Below, piece by piece: positions 25,480 to 34,038 of a DNA stretch of 64,000 nucleotides (its first letter is position 1; the number at the start of each line of letters is the position of its first letter). Both the position numbers and the translations under genes were made by a program. The stretch comes from Mesorhizobium escarrei (GTDB taxonomy: Bacteria > Pseudomonadota > Alphaproteobacteria > Rhizobiales > Rhizobiaceae): assembly GCF_935825525.1 (NCBI RefSeq), contig NZ_CAKXZT010000152.1:11197-75196 (forward strand). The letters are read 5' to 3'. Below the pieces are notes generated by a model. It saw nothing but the letters and a program-made list of their open reading frames with translations, did no database searches and was not told the origin of the DNA.

Positions 25480-26454
25480 CTACTTCGCCACCGCCTGTAC
25501 CCACACGACAATGCGCTGCGCGAGGAAAGCTGTGGTTGTTGGCGACAGCGCGTCTCCGGCAATGACATGATTGTCCCGATCGCCGGTATCGTCGACCGTC
25601 ACCAGTTCGTGCGCCGCGCCCCAGCGCCCGGCGATGTCACGGGTGCGGTCCGGCCGCACGATCCTGTCCGAATCGGAAAAGATGAACAGGGCAGGGATGG
25701 TCGCCTTCTCCACTGGCGCGCCATAGGCTAGCTCGGTCAGCGCCACCATTGGCAGGGTCGCCGCGATCGGATAGCGGTAGGTCCAGAATTTCTCGTGCAG
25801 CGCATTGCGTGGCACGAAGCTGCGCTGCTTGCCGGCGACCAGCTCGGCGATCTCTCGGCCCCACGGCATGATCAGAAGTTCGGCGCCGGAAGCCTTGACG
25901 CCGAAATTCGGCGAGATGAACGCTATTGCCGCCACCCCGTCCGATGCGCCCGGCTGCGTCGCAGCCCAGGCTGCCAGCGAGCCGCCGGTCGAGGTGGCGA
26001 TGACGATCACCTTGTCGCCGATCGCTCGGCCGATGGCGAGCGCTTCCTCATAGTCGTTGATCCAGGCGTTGACGCTGCCGTCCGCCATTGCGGCACCGCC
26101 CTGTCCGTGGCCGGTGAGACGGGTGTAGTAAAGATTGGCGTCGAGCTGGTCGGCCACTCCGTCGGGAAGCGGACGAACCTCGCCCTTCGACGCCGAAAAG
26201 CCGTGGATATAGACGATCGACAGCGGCGTTCTGGCGTGAACCATCGGATTGGCCCAGATGATTTCTTTTTCCAGCCCGTCGTGGATATCAGGTAAGGCCG
26301 CCTCCTTGCGTGCCAGATAGGCTTGCGGGTCATCGCCGATCACGGAAGGATCGAAGCGGATCGTGGTGTCGGCTGGGACGCGCGGGCCAAAGAGGTAGGC
26401 AAGGACGAGAATGATTGCGAGACCCAATACCGCAAGCACGATCCGTCGCCCCAT
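25480..26454 (-). CDS. Membrane-anchored alpha/beta hydrolase
   Basis: A 324-residue protein with one N-terminal hydrophobic segment (RRIVLAVLGLAIILVLAYLF), probably an uncleaved anchor with the rest in the periplasm. The hydrolase core shows the oxyanion strand IVYIHGFSASKGE, a nucleophile elbow ATSTGGSLAAW, an acid strand FIFSDSDRIV and the histidine in DRDNHVIAGD. The elbow has Thr instead of the first Gly of GxSxG. The start 26454 (MGRRIV) is preferred because GGAG lies 8 nt upstream; ATG 26466 would add four residues. Substrate unknown. Confidence 0.82.
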   Translation of the reverse strand: MGRRIVLAVLGLAIILVLAYLFGPRVPADTTIRFDPSVIGDDPQAYLARKEAALPDIHDGLEKEIIWANPMVHARTPLSIVYIHGFSASKGEVRPLPDGVADQLDANLYYTRLTGHGQGGAAMADGSVNAWINDYEEALAIGRAIGDKVIVIATSTGGSLAAWAATQPGASDGVAAIAFISPNFGVKASGAELLIMPWGREIAELVAGKQRSFVPRNALHEKFWTYRYPIAATLPMVALTELAYGAPVEKATIPALFIFSDSDRIVRPDRTRDIAGRWGAAHELVTVDDTGDRDNHVIAGDALSPTTTAFLAQRIVVWVQAVAK

Positions 26455-26550
26455 CGCAGACTCCATGCAATAAATCTCAACCTATGGCCACGATGGCAAA
26501 CAGGCAACGACGTCCCGCTGGCGGCGGGATCACCAACTTTGATGGCCGGT

Positions 26551-27372
26551 CTATTCGCTCGGCGGCTTTCGGTCGAAATTAAGCGGACGCGCCTTCCAGC
26601 GGGTCGCGGTGCTGATGACCCATCGGCAGAACGGTCTCGGCAGGATTCTGAGCAGCTTCAGGCCCCAGCACAAGCGCCACGGGAAGGTGACTTCGAACCC
26701 GCCGGACTTGATGCCGCGCGCCATGCGGCGCGAGGCGCGATTGACGGGCATCAGCCCGGGCATCGGCAGCAAATTCTTCTCGGTCAGCGGGGTGTCGACG
26801 AAGCCCGGGTTTATCACCTGGATGCGGACATTCATCTTGTCGAAATCGTACTTCAGCGACTCGGCGAGGATATTGATCGCCGCCTTGGTGCCGCCATAGG
26901 CGGCCGTGGTCGGCCAGCCGAAATAGGCAGTGACCGAACCGACCAGGACGATATGGCCGCGCGCGCGGACGCGCATGCGCTCGATGACCGGCACCAGGCC
27001 GTTGATGATGCCGAAATAATTGACATCGAATGACTGGCGAAATCCACGGACAGTGAGGTCTTCGCCGGCGGTCGCAATATAGCTCCCGGCATTGAACACG
27101 GCCAAGACGATCGGGCCTAGATCCTTCTCGATCGCCGCGACCGTCCTTGCCATACGTTTTTCGTCGGTGACGTCGCAAGGATAGGCCGTGACGTGGCCCG
27201 GCATCTGCGCCGTCTCGACAACCAGCGTATCGATCGGATCGTCGTCGAGCGCCGTCACCGCGACGACATAGCCTTGCGCCGCAAGGTCCTTGGCCAGTGA
27301 ACGGCCGATGCCGCTGCTGCCGCCGGTAATCCAGGCGACGCCGTGCTTCGGGTCGGCCCGATAGAGTGTCAT
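26551..27372 (-). CDS. Short-chain dehydrogenase/reductase
   Basis: A 273-residue Rossmann-fold oxidoreductase. The cofactor motif is ITGGSSGIGRSLA (residues about 15-27), the structural motif is FNAGSY, and the catalytic residues are Ser in GSVTAY and YxxxK in YGGTKAA. After the catalytic core, the C-terminal 60 residues are basic and Trp/Arg-rich. The substrate is unknown. It is on the same strand as the hydrolase but 97 bp apart, so an operon is possible and not certain. Confidence 0.9.
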   Translation of the reverse strand: MTLYRADPKHGVAWITGGSSGIGRSLAKDLAAQGYVVAVTALDDDPIDTLVVETAQMPGHVTAYPCDVTDEKRMARTVAAIEKDLGPIVLAVFNAGSYIATAGEDLTVRGFRQSFDVNYFGIINGLVPVIERMRVRARGHIVLVGSVTAYFGWPTTAAYGGTKAAINILAESLKYDFDKMNVRIQVINPGFVDTPLTEKNLLPMPGLMPVNRASRRMARGIKSGGFEVTFPWRLCWGLKLLRILPRPFCRWVISTATRWKARPLNFDRKPPSE

Positions 27373-27586
27373 GCTATGCCCTGCGACTTTTTGTTGGCCT
27401 GTGCTCTAGCGGTGAAGAAATCCGATGAAAAGAGCGCTTTTCAATGGTGAGCTTCAATGATTGGCGGAACGCAACATCTGTTTTAGGAAATTGCAGCCCG
27501 GAAATGCCGCTGGACCAGGCAAATTCTTGCCTTGAAACCCAAGCTTCGGGTTTCTAGGGTTCGGCCGCAAGCATAAAGGAATCTCC

Positions 27587-28621
27587 ATGCCCCGTTCTGT
27601 GATCGAAGCGATCGGCAATACGCCTCTGATCCGCCTCAACAAAGCCTCGGAAGAAACCGGCTGCGAGATCCTGGGCAAGGCCGAATTCATGAATCCGGGC
27701 CAGTCGGTCAAGGACCGTGCCGCGCTGTTCATCATCCGCGACGCCGAGCAGCGCGGGCTCTTGAGGCCGGGCGGGATCATCGTCGAGGGGACGGCCGGCA
27801 ACACCGGCATCGGATTGACGCTGGTTGCCAAGGCGCTTGGCTACCGCACCGTGATCGTCATCCCGGAGACGCAAAGCCAGGAGAAGAAGGACACGATCAG
27901 ATTGCTCGGCGCCGAGCTGATCGAGGTGCCTGCCGTTCCCTACAAGAACCCCAACAATTATGTGAAACTGTCGGGCCGTCTGGCTGAGCAGATGGCCCGG
28001 TCCGAGCCGAACGGCGCGATCTGGGCCAATCAGTTCGACAACGTCGCCAACCGTGACGGCCATACCCGCACCACGGCGGAAGAAATCTGGGCCCAGACCG
28101 GCGGCAAGGTCGACGGCTTTGTCTCGGCGGTCGGCTCCGGCGGAACGCTGGCCGGCGTCGCCTTCGGGCTCAAGGCCAGGAGCAAGGACGTCAAGATCGC
28201 GCTCGCCGATCCGCTCGGTGCGGCGCTCTATAGTTTCTACACCACTGGCGAGCTGAAATCCGAAGGCAGCTCGATCACCGAAGGCATTGGGCAGGGGCGG
28301 GTCACCGCCAATCTGGAAGGGTTCACACCGGATTTCTCCTTCCAGATTCCGGATGAGGACGCGCTGCCTATCGTCTTCGACCTGATCCAGGAGGAAGGCC
28401 TGTGTGTCGGCGGCTCGACCGGCATCAACATTGCCGGCGCGATCCGGCTGGCACGTGAGATGGGTCCCGGCCACACCATCGTGACCGTGCTTTGCGACTA
28501 TGGCACGCGCTATCAGTCGAAATTGTTCAACCCGGAATTCCTGCGTCAAAAGCAGCTGCCGGTGCCGGGCTGGATGGAACAGCGGAGCACAATCCCGGTG
28601 CCGTTCGAAGAGGTTGCGTGA
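27587..28621 (+). CDS. cysK: Cysteine synthase A (O-acetylserine sulfhydrylase family)
   Basis: PLP enzyme making cysteine from O-acetylserine and sulfide. The 344-residue protein has IGNTPLIRL, the PLP lysine in NPGQSVKDRAA, the substrate loop EGTAGNTGIGL and the glycine-rich phosphate loop VGSGGTLAGVAFGL. The start follows AAAGGAATCTCC. The loop is EGTAGNTG, where many CysK proteins have E(P/A)TSGNTG, and the protein is about 30 residues longer than enterobacterial CysK, so a related beta-synthase activity cannot be excluded. It overlaps the next gene (TGATG). Confidence 0.88.
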   Translation: MPRSVIEAIGNTPLIRLNKASEETGCEILGKAEFMNPGQSVKDRAALFIIRDAEQRGLLRPGGIIVEGTAGNTGIGLTLVAKALGYRTVIVIPETQSQEKKDTIRLLGAELIEVPAVPYKNPNNYVKLSGRLAEQMARSEPNGAIWANQFDNVANRDGHTRTTAEEIWAQTGGKVDGFVSAVGSGGTLAGVAFGLKARSKDVKIALADPLGAALYSFYTTGELKSEGSSITEGIGQGRVTANLEGFTPDFSFQIPDEDALPIVFDLIQEEGLCVGGSTGINIAGAIRLAREMGPGHTIVTVLCDYGTRYQSKLFNPEFLRQKQLPVPGWMEQRSTIPVPFEEVA

Positions 28622-29364
28622 TGGCTTACAGGACGGATGCCCTGTTTCGCGACGACGCCTATCTCAGGACGGCTGATGCCGTGGTTGTCGCCGTCAACGA
28701 CCGTGGCGGCATCATTCTCGACCGGACGATCTTCTATGCCACGTCGGGCGGGCAGCCTGGCGATACGGGCACGCTCGAACGCGCCGATGGCAGCCTGATC
28801 GCTGTTGCCGCCACCATCACCGGTGAGACCAAGGATGACATCATCCATGTGCCGCCGCCCGAGCAGGCGGTACCTGAGGTCGGTGAGCCGGTAAAGCTTG
28901 CCCTCAATTGGCAGAGGCGGCATCTGCTGATGCGCATGCACACAGCCTGCCATTTGCTTACCGTCGTCTGCCCGTTCCTGATCACCGGCGCCTCGGTTTC
29001 CGAGGACGACAGCCGTATCGATTTTGATATTCCGGATGCCGGCTTCACCAGGGAAGATGTGACGGCCCGCCTGATGGAATTGGTGCGGGCCGACCACCCG
29101 GTCCTTGTCAGGCTGATCACCGACGAGGAACTGGCGGCCAATCCGGGACTGGTGAAATCGAAAAATGTTCGGCCACCCGTTGGCACGGGCAAGATCCGCC
29201 TGGTCTGCATTGGCGAGAACGCCTCGATCGACAGCCAGCCTTGCGGCGGCACCCATGTGAAGAGCACTGGAGAAGTCGGCGAGATCCATATCGGCAAGAT
29301 CGAGAAGAAGGGTCGCGAGAACCGGCGCTTCCGAATTCGCTTTGGACCAATGCCGCCGGCCTGA
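28621..29364 (+). CDS. Alanyl-tRNA editing protein (AlaX type)
   Basis: Stand-alone editing domain that hydrolyses mischarged Ser-tRNA(Ala) and Gly-tRNA(Ala). The 247-residue protein has the N-terminal beta domain (FYATSGGQPGDTGTL) and the zinc-site motifs HTACH (His107, His111) and CGGTH (Cys207, His211). Its start overlaps the cysteine synthase stop, so it is translationally coupled to it. The extra N-terminal domain fits the AlaX-M/L class. Confidence 0.92.
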   Translation: MAYRTDALFRDDAYLRTADAVVVAVNDRGGIILDRTIFYATSGGQPGDTGTLERADGSLIAVAATITGETKDDIIHVPPPEQAVPEVGEPVKLALNWQRRHLLMRMHTACHLLTVVCPFLITGASVSEDDSRIDFDIPDAGFTREDVTARLMELVRADHPVLVRLITDEELAANPGLVKSKNVRPPVGTGKIRLVCIGENASIDSQPCGGTHVKSTGEVGEIHIGKIEKKGRENRRFRIRFGPMPPA

Positions 29365-29415
29365 TAAACAGCCGGCCTCATAAACAGATTGTCAAAGGCG
29401 GGCAGGAGAAGAAGA

Positions 29416-30267
29416 ATGGCCGAAGACAGCCCTTTCACCGTCGATGCGGACTGGTTGCAGAAGCGCCTTGGCGAGCCTGGCCTGACCATCGTCGACGCGT
29501 CCTGGTATTTGCCGGCTCAGAAGCGCGACGCGCGCGCCGAATATGACGCCGCGCACATACCGGGCGCCCGTTTCCTGGATCAGGATGCGATCTCGGATCC
29601 TGATTCGCCACTGCCGCACACACTGCCGTCGCCGCAGCATTTCGCCCAATATGTCGGCGCCATGGGCATTTCGGCCGACGACACCATCGTTGTCTATGAC
29701 GGCCCGGGCTTCTTCTCGGCGCCGCGCGCCTGGTGGATGTTCCGTGTCATGGGGGTGTTCCAGGTCTACATATTGGACGGTGGCTTCGATCGTTGGAAAG
29801 CGGCTGGACGGCCGGTTACGGCGGAGCCGACGAAGATCGCGCCTTGCGTGTTCCATGCCGACTTCGATGCCGCTCGCGTCGCCAGCCTGGCCGACATGCG
29901 CCGGATCGTCGAGACCGGAAAAAGCCAGATCGCCGACGCGCGTTCGCCTGGCCGGTTTGCCGGTACCGAGCCGGAGCCTCGCGCCGGCGTCCGCTCAGGC
30001 CATATGCCCGGCGCGCACAATGTGCCGTTTTCGGCACTTGCCGAGGACGGCGAGCTGCTGTCGAAAGACCGGTTGCGCAAGGTGATCGAGGACACCGGCA
30101 TCGACCTGTCAAAGCCGGTTGTCACCTCTTGCGGCTCAGGCGTTACGGCGGCGGCGATCACGCTGGCGCTCGAGACGCTAGGCCACACCGACAACAGGCT
30201 CTACGACGGTTCCTGGACCGAATGGGGTGGGCTTGGCGATACGCCCGTCGTCACGGGCAAGGACTGA
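29416..30267 (+). CDS. sseA: 3-mercaptopyruvate/thiosulfate sulfurtransferase
   Basis: Two rhodanese domains in 283 residues: an inactive N-terminal one (residues about 5-140) and a catalytic C-terminal one. The active-site loop is TSCGSGVTAA with Cys at about position 239; CGSGVT is the signature of mercaptopyruvate-preferring enzymes. Start 29416 follows GCAGGAGAAGAAG. It sits 51 nt after the AlaX gene in a run with cysK, so a common sulfur/cysteine theme is plausible. Confidence 0.92.
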   Translation: MAEDSPFTVDADWLQKRLGEPGLTIVDASWYLPAQKRDARAEYDAAHIPGARFLDQDAISDPDSPLPHTLPSPQHFAQYVGAMGISADDTIVVYDGPGFFSAPRAWWMFRVMGVFQVYILDGGFDRWKAAGRPVTAEPTKIAPCVFHADFDAARVASLADMRRIVETGKSQIADARSPGRFAGTEPEPRAGVRSGHMPGAHNVPFSALAEDGELLSKDRLRKVIEDTGIDLSKPVVTSCGSGVTAAAITLALETLGHTDNRLYDGSWTEWGGLGDTPVVTGKD

Positions 30268-30272
30268 CTGTG

Positions 30273-30836
30273 ATGGAAAACGGCGCGCTTGAAGACATCG
30301 AGGTCACGGTGACGTTTCTCGAAATGCATGCGCCGCCGGCCTATTCGCCGCCGCTGCCGTACAACCGCCAGATCGCATTGCTGAAAACCAAGGACATTCC
30401 GCTGCATTTCTACCGCTATTTGATGGATCGGGTGGGCCGCAAATGGCACTGGGTCAACGTGCTGAGGCTGAGCGACGACGAGCTTTCTGCAGGCATCCAC
30501 CGCGAGGACCGCGACATCAGGGTGCTCTATCTCGACGGCTCGCCGGCCGGCTTTTTCGACCTGAAGCCGCATCTGCCGGGAGAAGTGGAACTTGCCTATT
30601 TCGGCATGATGGAGCACGCCACCGGGCAAGGCATCGGCCGCTGGTTCCTGGGTGCGGCGATCGACGCCGCGTGGTCGCACGGACCAAGGCGGGTGACGGT
30701 GCAGACCTGCACGCTCGACCATCCGGCGGCATTGCCGCTCTATCAGAAGCTCGGCTTTGAACCGGTCGCGCAAAAGAAGGAGATGGTGCATCCAATGACC
30801 TTCGCCGAGCGTGCGGCCAGCGTCATGCGGCCATGA
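30273..30836 (+). CDS. GNAT-family N-acetyltransferase
   Basis: A 187-residue protein with a GNAT acetyl-CoA site in EHATGQGIGRWFLGAAID (Q/R-x-x-G-x-G/A form: GQGIGRW) and the C-terminal NHPAALPLYQKLGFEPV-type motif (here DHPAALPLYQKLGF). It begins only 5 nt after the sulfurtransferase stop, so it belongs to the cysK-AlaX-sseA transcription unit. The acceptor substrate is unknown. Confidence 0.88.
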   Translation: MENGALEDIEVTVTFLEMHAPPAYSPPLPYNRQIALLKTKDIPLHFYRYLMDRVGRKWHWVNVLRLSDDELSAGIHREDRDIRVLYLDGSPAGFFDLKPHLPGEVELAYFGMMEHATGQGIGRWFLGAAIDAAWSHGPRRVTVQTCTLDHPAALPLYQKLGFEPVAQKKEMVHPMTFAERAASVMRP

Positions 30837-30951
30837 TTTTCTCCGCAAACTGAATTTCATCAATGCTTCAGCTTGGCGGTAAACTATTGGAGCGTTCGTC
30901 ACGCGTCCAAGAGAATGCGTGGCGCTCGAATGGCGATGGGAGGATCAAACG

Positions 30952-31758
30952 ATGGCGATTCGTGTGGTGATGGCCGGTGCGACCGGCTGGGTCGGCAAGG
31001 CACTGGTACCGGCGATCGGGGCGCAAGGCGACATGGAGCTGGCCGCGGCCGTGTCACGCAGCGGTGCTGGGCAGGATTCCGGCCTGCTGGTCGGCATGCC
31101 GGCCAACGGCATCATCGTTTCCGCCTTGCTGGCCGAGGCAATGGAGGTGCCGTCGGACGTGTTGGTCGACTACACCAAACCGCATGTCGTGAAGGACCAT
31201 GCGCTGCTGGCCATCGAAAAGGGACGGCACGTGGTGATCGGCACGTCGGGGCTGGGTTCGATCGAGTTCGGCGAGATCGACGCTGCAGCCCGCGCCAATC
31301 GTGTCGGCGTCATTGCCGCCGGCAATTTTTCGATCACCGCCACGCTGATGAAGCGGTTTGCCCTGATGGCGGCGAAATACGTGCCGGATGTCGAGGTCAT
31401 CGACTATGCCAGCGCCAGGAAACCTGACGCGCCGTCCGGCACGGCGCGCGAGCTTGCCGAAGCGCTGGCCGATGTCCGCAGAGCTTCGACCGCGCGGCCG
31501 GTCTCGGAGGTCTCCGGTGTGCCGGGAACGCGCGGTGCGGCCGTCGGCACGGGCGAGGGGGTGCAGGTGCATGCGCTTCGCCTGCCTTCCTACATCCTGT
31601 CCTGCGAAGCGCTGTTCGGCCTGCCCGACGAGCGGCTGACCATCCGCCACGACGCCGGCTCGTCCGCTGCCCCTTACGTGGCCGGGACGCTGCTCGCCAT
31701 CCGGCGGGTACAGGAGATCACAGGGCTGGTGCGCGGTCTCGACGCGCTGATGGACTGA
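30952..31758 (+). CDS. DapB-like dihydrodipicolinate reductase paralog
   Basis: A 268-residue protein with the DapB fold: N-terminal nucleotide loop MAGATGWVGKALV, the AGNFSITATLMKRFA hinge and the substrate motif KPDAPSGTARELAEAL with Lys157. In canonical DapB the stretch before this lysine is AHHRHK; here it is YASARK, so the catalytic histidine is replaced by Ala153 and its neighbour by Ser154. It may therefore be a divergent paralog with another substrate rather than the lysine-pathway enzyme. The start follows GGGAGGATCAAACG. Confidence 0.85.
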   Translation: MAIRVVMAGATGWVGKALVPAIGAQGDMELAAAVSRSGAGQDSGLLVGMPANGIIVSALLAEAMEVPSDVLVDYTKPHVVKDHALLAIEKGRHVVIGTSGLGSIEFGEIDAAARANRVGVIAAGNFSITATLMKRFALMAAKYVPDVEVIDYASARKPDAPSGTARELAEALADVRRASTARPVSEVSGVPGTRGAAVGTGEGVQVHALRLPSYILSCEALFGLPDERLTIRHDAGSSAAPYVAGTLLAIRRVQEITGLVRGLDALMD

Positions 31759-31835
31759 TCCGAATTGGCAGGAATCGGGTGGGAGGCACTGGCGCAGCGG
31801 CGTAATTTCCGGTCGACGATACCGGAGATTTCGCC

Positions 31836-32303
31836 ATGGCCATTCAGTTCAAAGCATTGCCCACGGAAAATGTCAAAGCCTTGCAGCGCGGCGGGCCGGA
31901 CGCCTACGGCCTGATACCAGAGCGGAGAATATCCGACGGCGACGGCGTGCCTTGCCGCCACTGCCTGAAGAACGTCGCCGCTGGAGAAGCCTACCTTGTC
32001 CTGGCTTATCGGCCATTCCCGGAATTGCAGCCTTATGCCGAGACCGGGCCGATCTTCCTGCATGCCGAGCACTGCGAGCGCGCTGCCGAAGCCGCGGCGC
32101 TTCCCGAAATTCTCGAAAGCACTGACTACATCGTGCGCGGCTACGGTGGGGACGACCGCATCGTCTACGGCAGCGGCGGCATCATCCCGACAGTCGCTAT
32201 CGCGACGCGGGCCGAGATTTTGTTCGAGCGCGACGACATCGCCTATGTGCATGTCCGCTCGGCACGCAACAATTGCTATCAGTGCCGGATCGAGCGCGCG
32301 TGA
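31836..32303 (+). CDS. DUF1203 family protein
   Basis: A 155-residue protein with the family pattern GVPCRHCLKNVAAGEAYLVL, then YRPFPELQPYAETGPIFLH with HAEHC. The CxxC and H/C residues suggest a possible metal site. The C-terminus has another Cys pair (NNCYQCRIERA). Function unknown. It stands 77 nt after the DapB-like gene. Confidence 0.82.
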   Translation: MAIQFKALPTENVKALQRGGPDAYGLIPERRISDGDGVPCRHCLKNVAAGEAYLVLAYRPFPELQPYAETGPIFLHAEHCERAAEAAALPEILESTDYIVRGYGGDDRIVYGSGGIIPTVAIATRAEILFERDDIAYVHVRSARNNCYQCRIERA

Positions 32304-32481
32304 CCGGATCGGTGGCAGCTGTCGCACGCCTGTCGCAATGTCGCGTTATGGAATGATTGTCGATCGATTTGCCGACCGCGGATGAACCGGCGGGAGATCT
32401 CGATATCAGAGGAAGCGGGGCTTTGGCTCCGCTTTTTTTCTGCCCGCGTTTTTCGTCACCCGAAGTATTTCTTCACCCGAA

Positions 32482-32514
32482 GAAAAGCCCGCCGGGATGA
32501 CCGACGGGCTTTGA
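32482..32514 (-). terminator. Terminator of the outer-membrane protein gene
   Basis: Stem aaagcccgccgg/ccgacgggcttt (one G-T pair) with loop gatga. It has T-rich ends on the minus strand and lies 24 nt after the stop of the minus-strand barrel gene. It could also end the plus-strand DUF1203 transcript. The 32304-32481 stretch contains nothing else I can identify. Confidence 0.75.
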
Positions 32515-32537
32515 CTGCTGTCTGGACGGCTCGAAAA

Positions 32538-33839
32538 TTAGTTGAACTTGTATTTCGCACCGATGCGAACGGTGTGGAACGAAGGCGTGGAGGTGAGCGT
32601 GTCGTCCGGCAGCCCGAGATCCGATGAAAAATCCTTCTCCGAGAACTGCGAATAGCGGTACTCGAGGCCGACGGTCACGTTGCTGGACATGGCCGTTTCC
32701 AGACCGCCGCCGACCGAGAATCCGCTGGAGTCCCAATCGAGGATGTCGCCGATGGGCGAGGACGCATTCAGATCGAAATGCTGCCAGCTGTAACCGCCGA
32801 GCACATAGGCAAGTGTCGATTCGTTGACTTTCATACCGACGCGGGCAAGCACATCGAAGCCGTAATCGGTATCCAGATTGATCGATCCGCCTGGAACTTC
32901 CAGCTCGGAAGTCATGCCGGAGTAGCGGGCATCCACCATGACACCTGCGACCCAGCTGCCGAAATCATGGTCATAGCCGACGTTCAATTCGCCGAACACA
33001 CCTTCACCGCCGAGCCCGTTGAACTCGAGGCCGCCAAGCGGCGGGACCTCGATCTGATGCACCGATGCACCCGCGCCGGCGGCGCCGCCGACGTAGAAGC
33101 CGGTCCAGTTGTAGGCAGGCGCTTCAAAAGAGGCGACGCCGCCATTCTGGGCGCCAAAGCGATAGTTGGCCCCGACCTGGAACGTATGCCGCGACGTGTC
33201 GAGATTGAGGGCGCCATCCGGCGCACCGAAATCGGAAAGCAGATCATCATTAGTACCGAAGCGGGTATAGCGATATTCTGTCTTGATGGTCCAGTTACTG
33301 TTGATGGCCGTTTCAACGCCGGCTCCGACGAAGTAGCCGCTCTGGTCCCAATCCAGGTCAAAACCAGCGTTGGTGTCGAGTTTGTATTTCTGCCAGGAAT
33401 AGCCGCCGAGCACATAGCCCAAAGTGTTCGGCGTGAACAGGTAACCGGCCCGCAGACCAGCGTCGAAACCGTAGGTCTCGCGGACCGAAGCCTCGAATCC
33501 AGCTACATCGAGCGTGGTTTCAATGTTGCCGATATGGGCGTCCAGGAGTCCGCCGATCAGGAAGCGCGGCGACACCATATAGTCGTACCCGACGGTCAGT
33601 TCACCGTATACGCCTTCACCACCAATGCCGTTCAATGAGAAGCCGGGAAGGAAATCGCTGCTGAGCTCGTGGACATTGGCGCCGGCGCCAACGCCAAAGC
33701 CGACATAAATGCCACTCCAGTTGAAGGCCGACGTCTCGACGACCGGCACAACCGCGTCGGCGGCATGAGAAACCGATCCGAGCGCCAGTACGGAAACCGC
33801 GCCAAGAAGGAGAGATTTTGCGAATCGTTTGTTGATCAT
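32538..33839 (-). CDS. Tandem Omp25/Omp31-type outer-membrane beta-barrel protein
   Basis: A 433-residue protein with a signal peptide cleaved after SVSHA (residue 26). The mature part is two homologous units, about residues 39-231 and 245-433. Matching landmarks in order are FNWSGIYVG/YNWTGFYVG, GGEGVYGELTVGYD/GGEGVFGELNVGYD, GYVLGGYSWQKYKL/AYVLGGYSWQHFDL, DWDQSGYFVGAGVETA/DWDSSGFSVGGGLETA and TEYRYTRF/LEYRYSQF. Each unit ends in an aromatic strand (GANYRFG, GAKYKFN). Each is the size of one 8-stranded Omp25-type barrel. Its exact role is unknown; relatives are abundant porin-like or structural proteins in Rhizobiales. Confidence 0.9.
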   Translation of the reverse strand: MINKRFAKSLLLGAVSVLALGSVSHAADAVVPVVETSAFNWSGIYVGFGVGAGANVHELSSDFLPGFSLNGIGGEGVYGELTVGYDYMVSPRFLIGGLLDAHIGNIETTLDVAGFEASVRETYGFDAGLRAGYLFTPNTLGYVLGGYSWQKYKLDTNAGFDLDWDQSGYFVGAGVETAINSNWTIKTEYRYTRFGTNDDLLSDFGAPDGALNLDTSRHTFQVGANYRFGAQNGGVASFEAPAYNWTGFYVGGAAGAGASVHQIEVPPLGGLEFNGLGGEGVFGELNVGYDHDFGSWVAGVMVDARYSGMTSELEVPGGSINLDTDYGFDVLARVGMKVNESTLAYVLGGYSWQHFDLNASSPIGDILDWDSSGFSVGGGLETAMSSNVTVGLEYRYSQFSEKDFSSDLGLPDDTLTSTPSFHTVRIGAKYKFN

Positions 33840-34038
33840 TGCCCGTGCCTTTTGAAAAACCCGTCAGCCGTCTAGCACCTGCCCATGCTGGCGGATGTAA
33901 CAAAAAAGCCACAGGAAAGACACATTGCAAGCATGACGGGTAAAACCGGTCAGCCTAGCGCAATTCGTGAAATTTGCTTGTGGAAAAAAGCCGCCGGGGG
34001 CGTCGGCGGCTCTGTCGGGAGAGGATTGAGCGGCGGGT

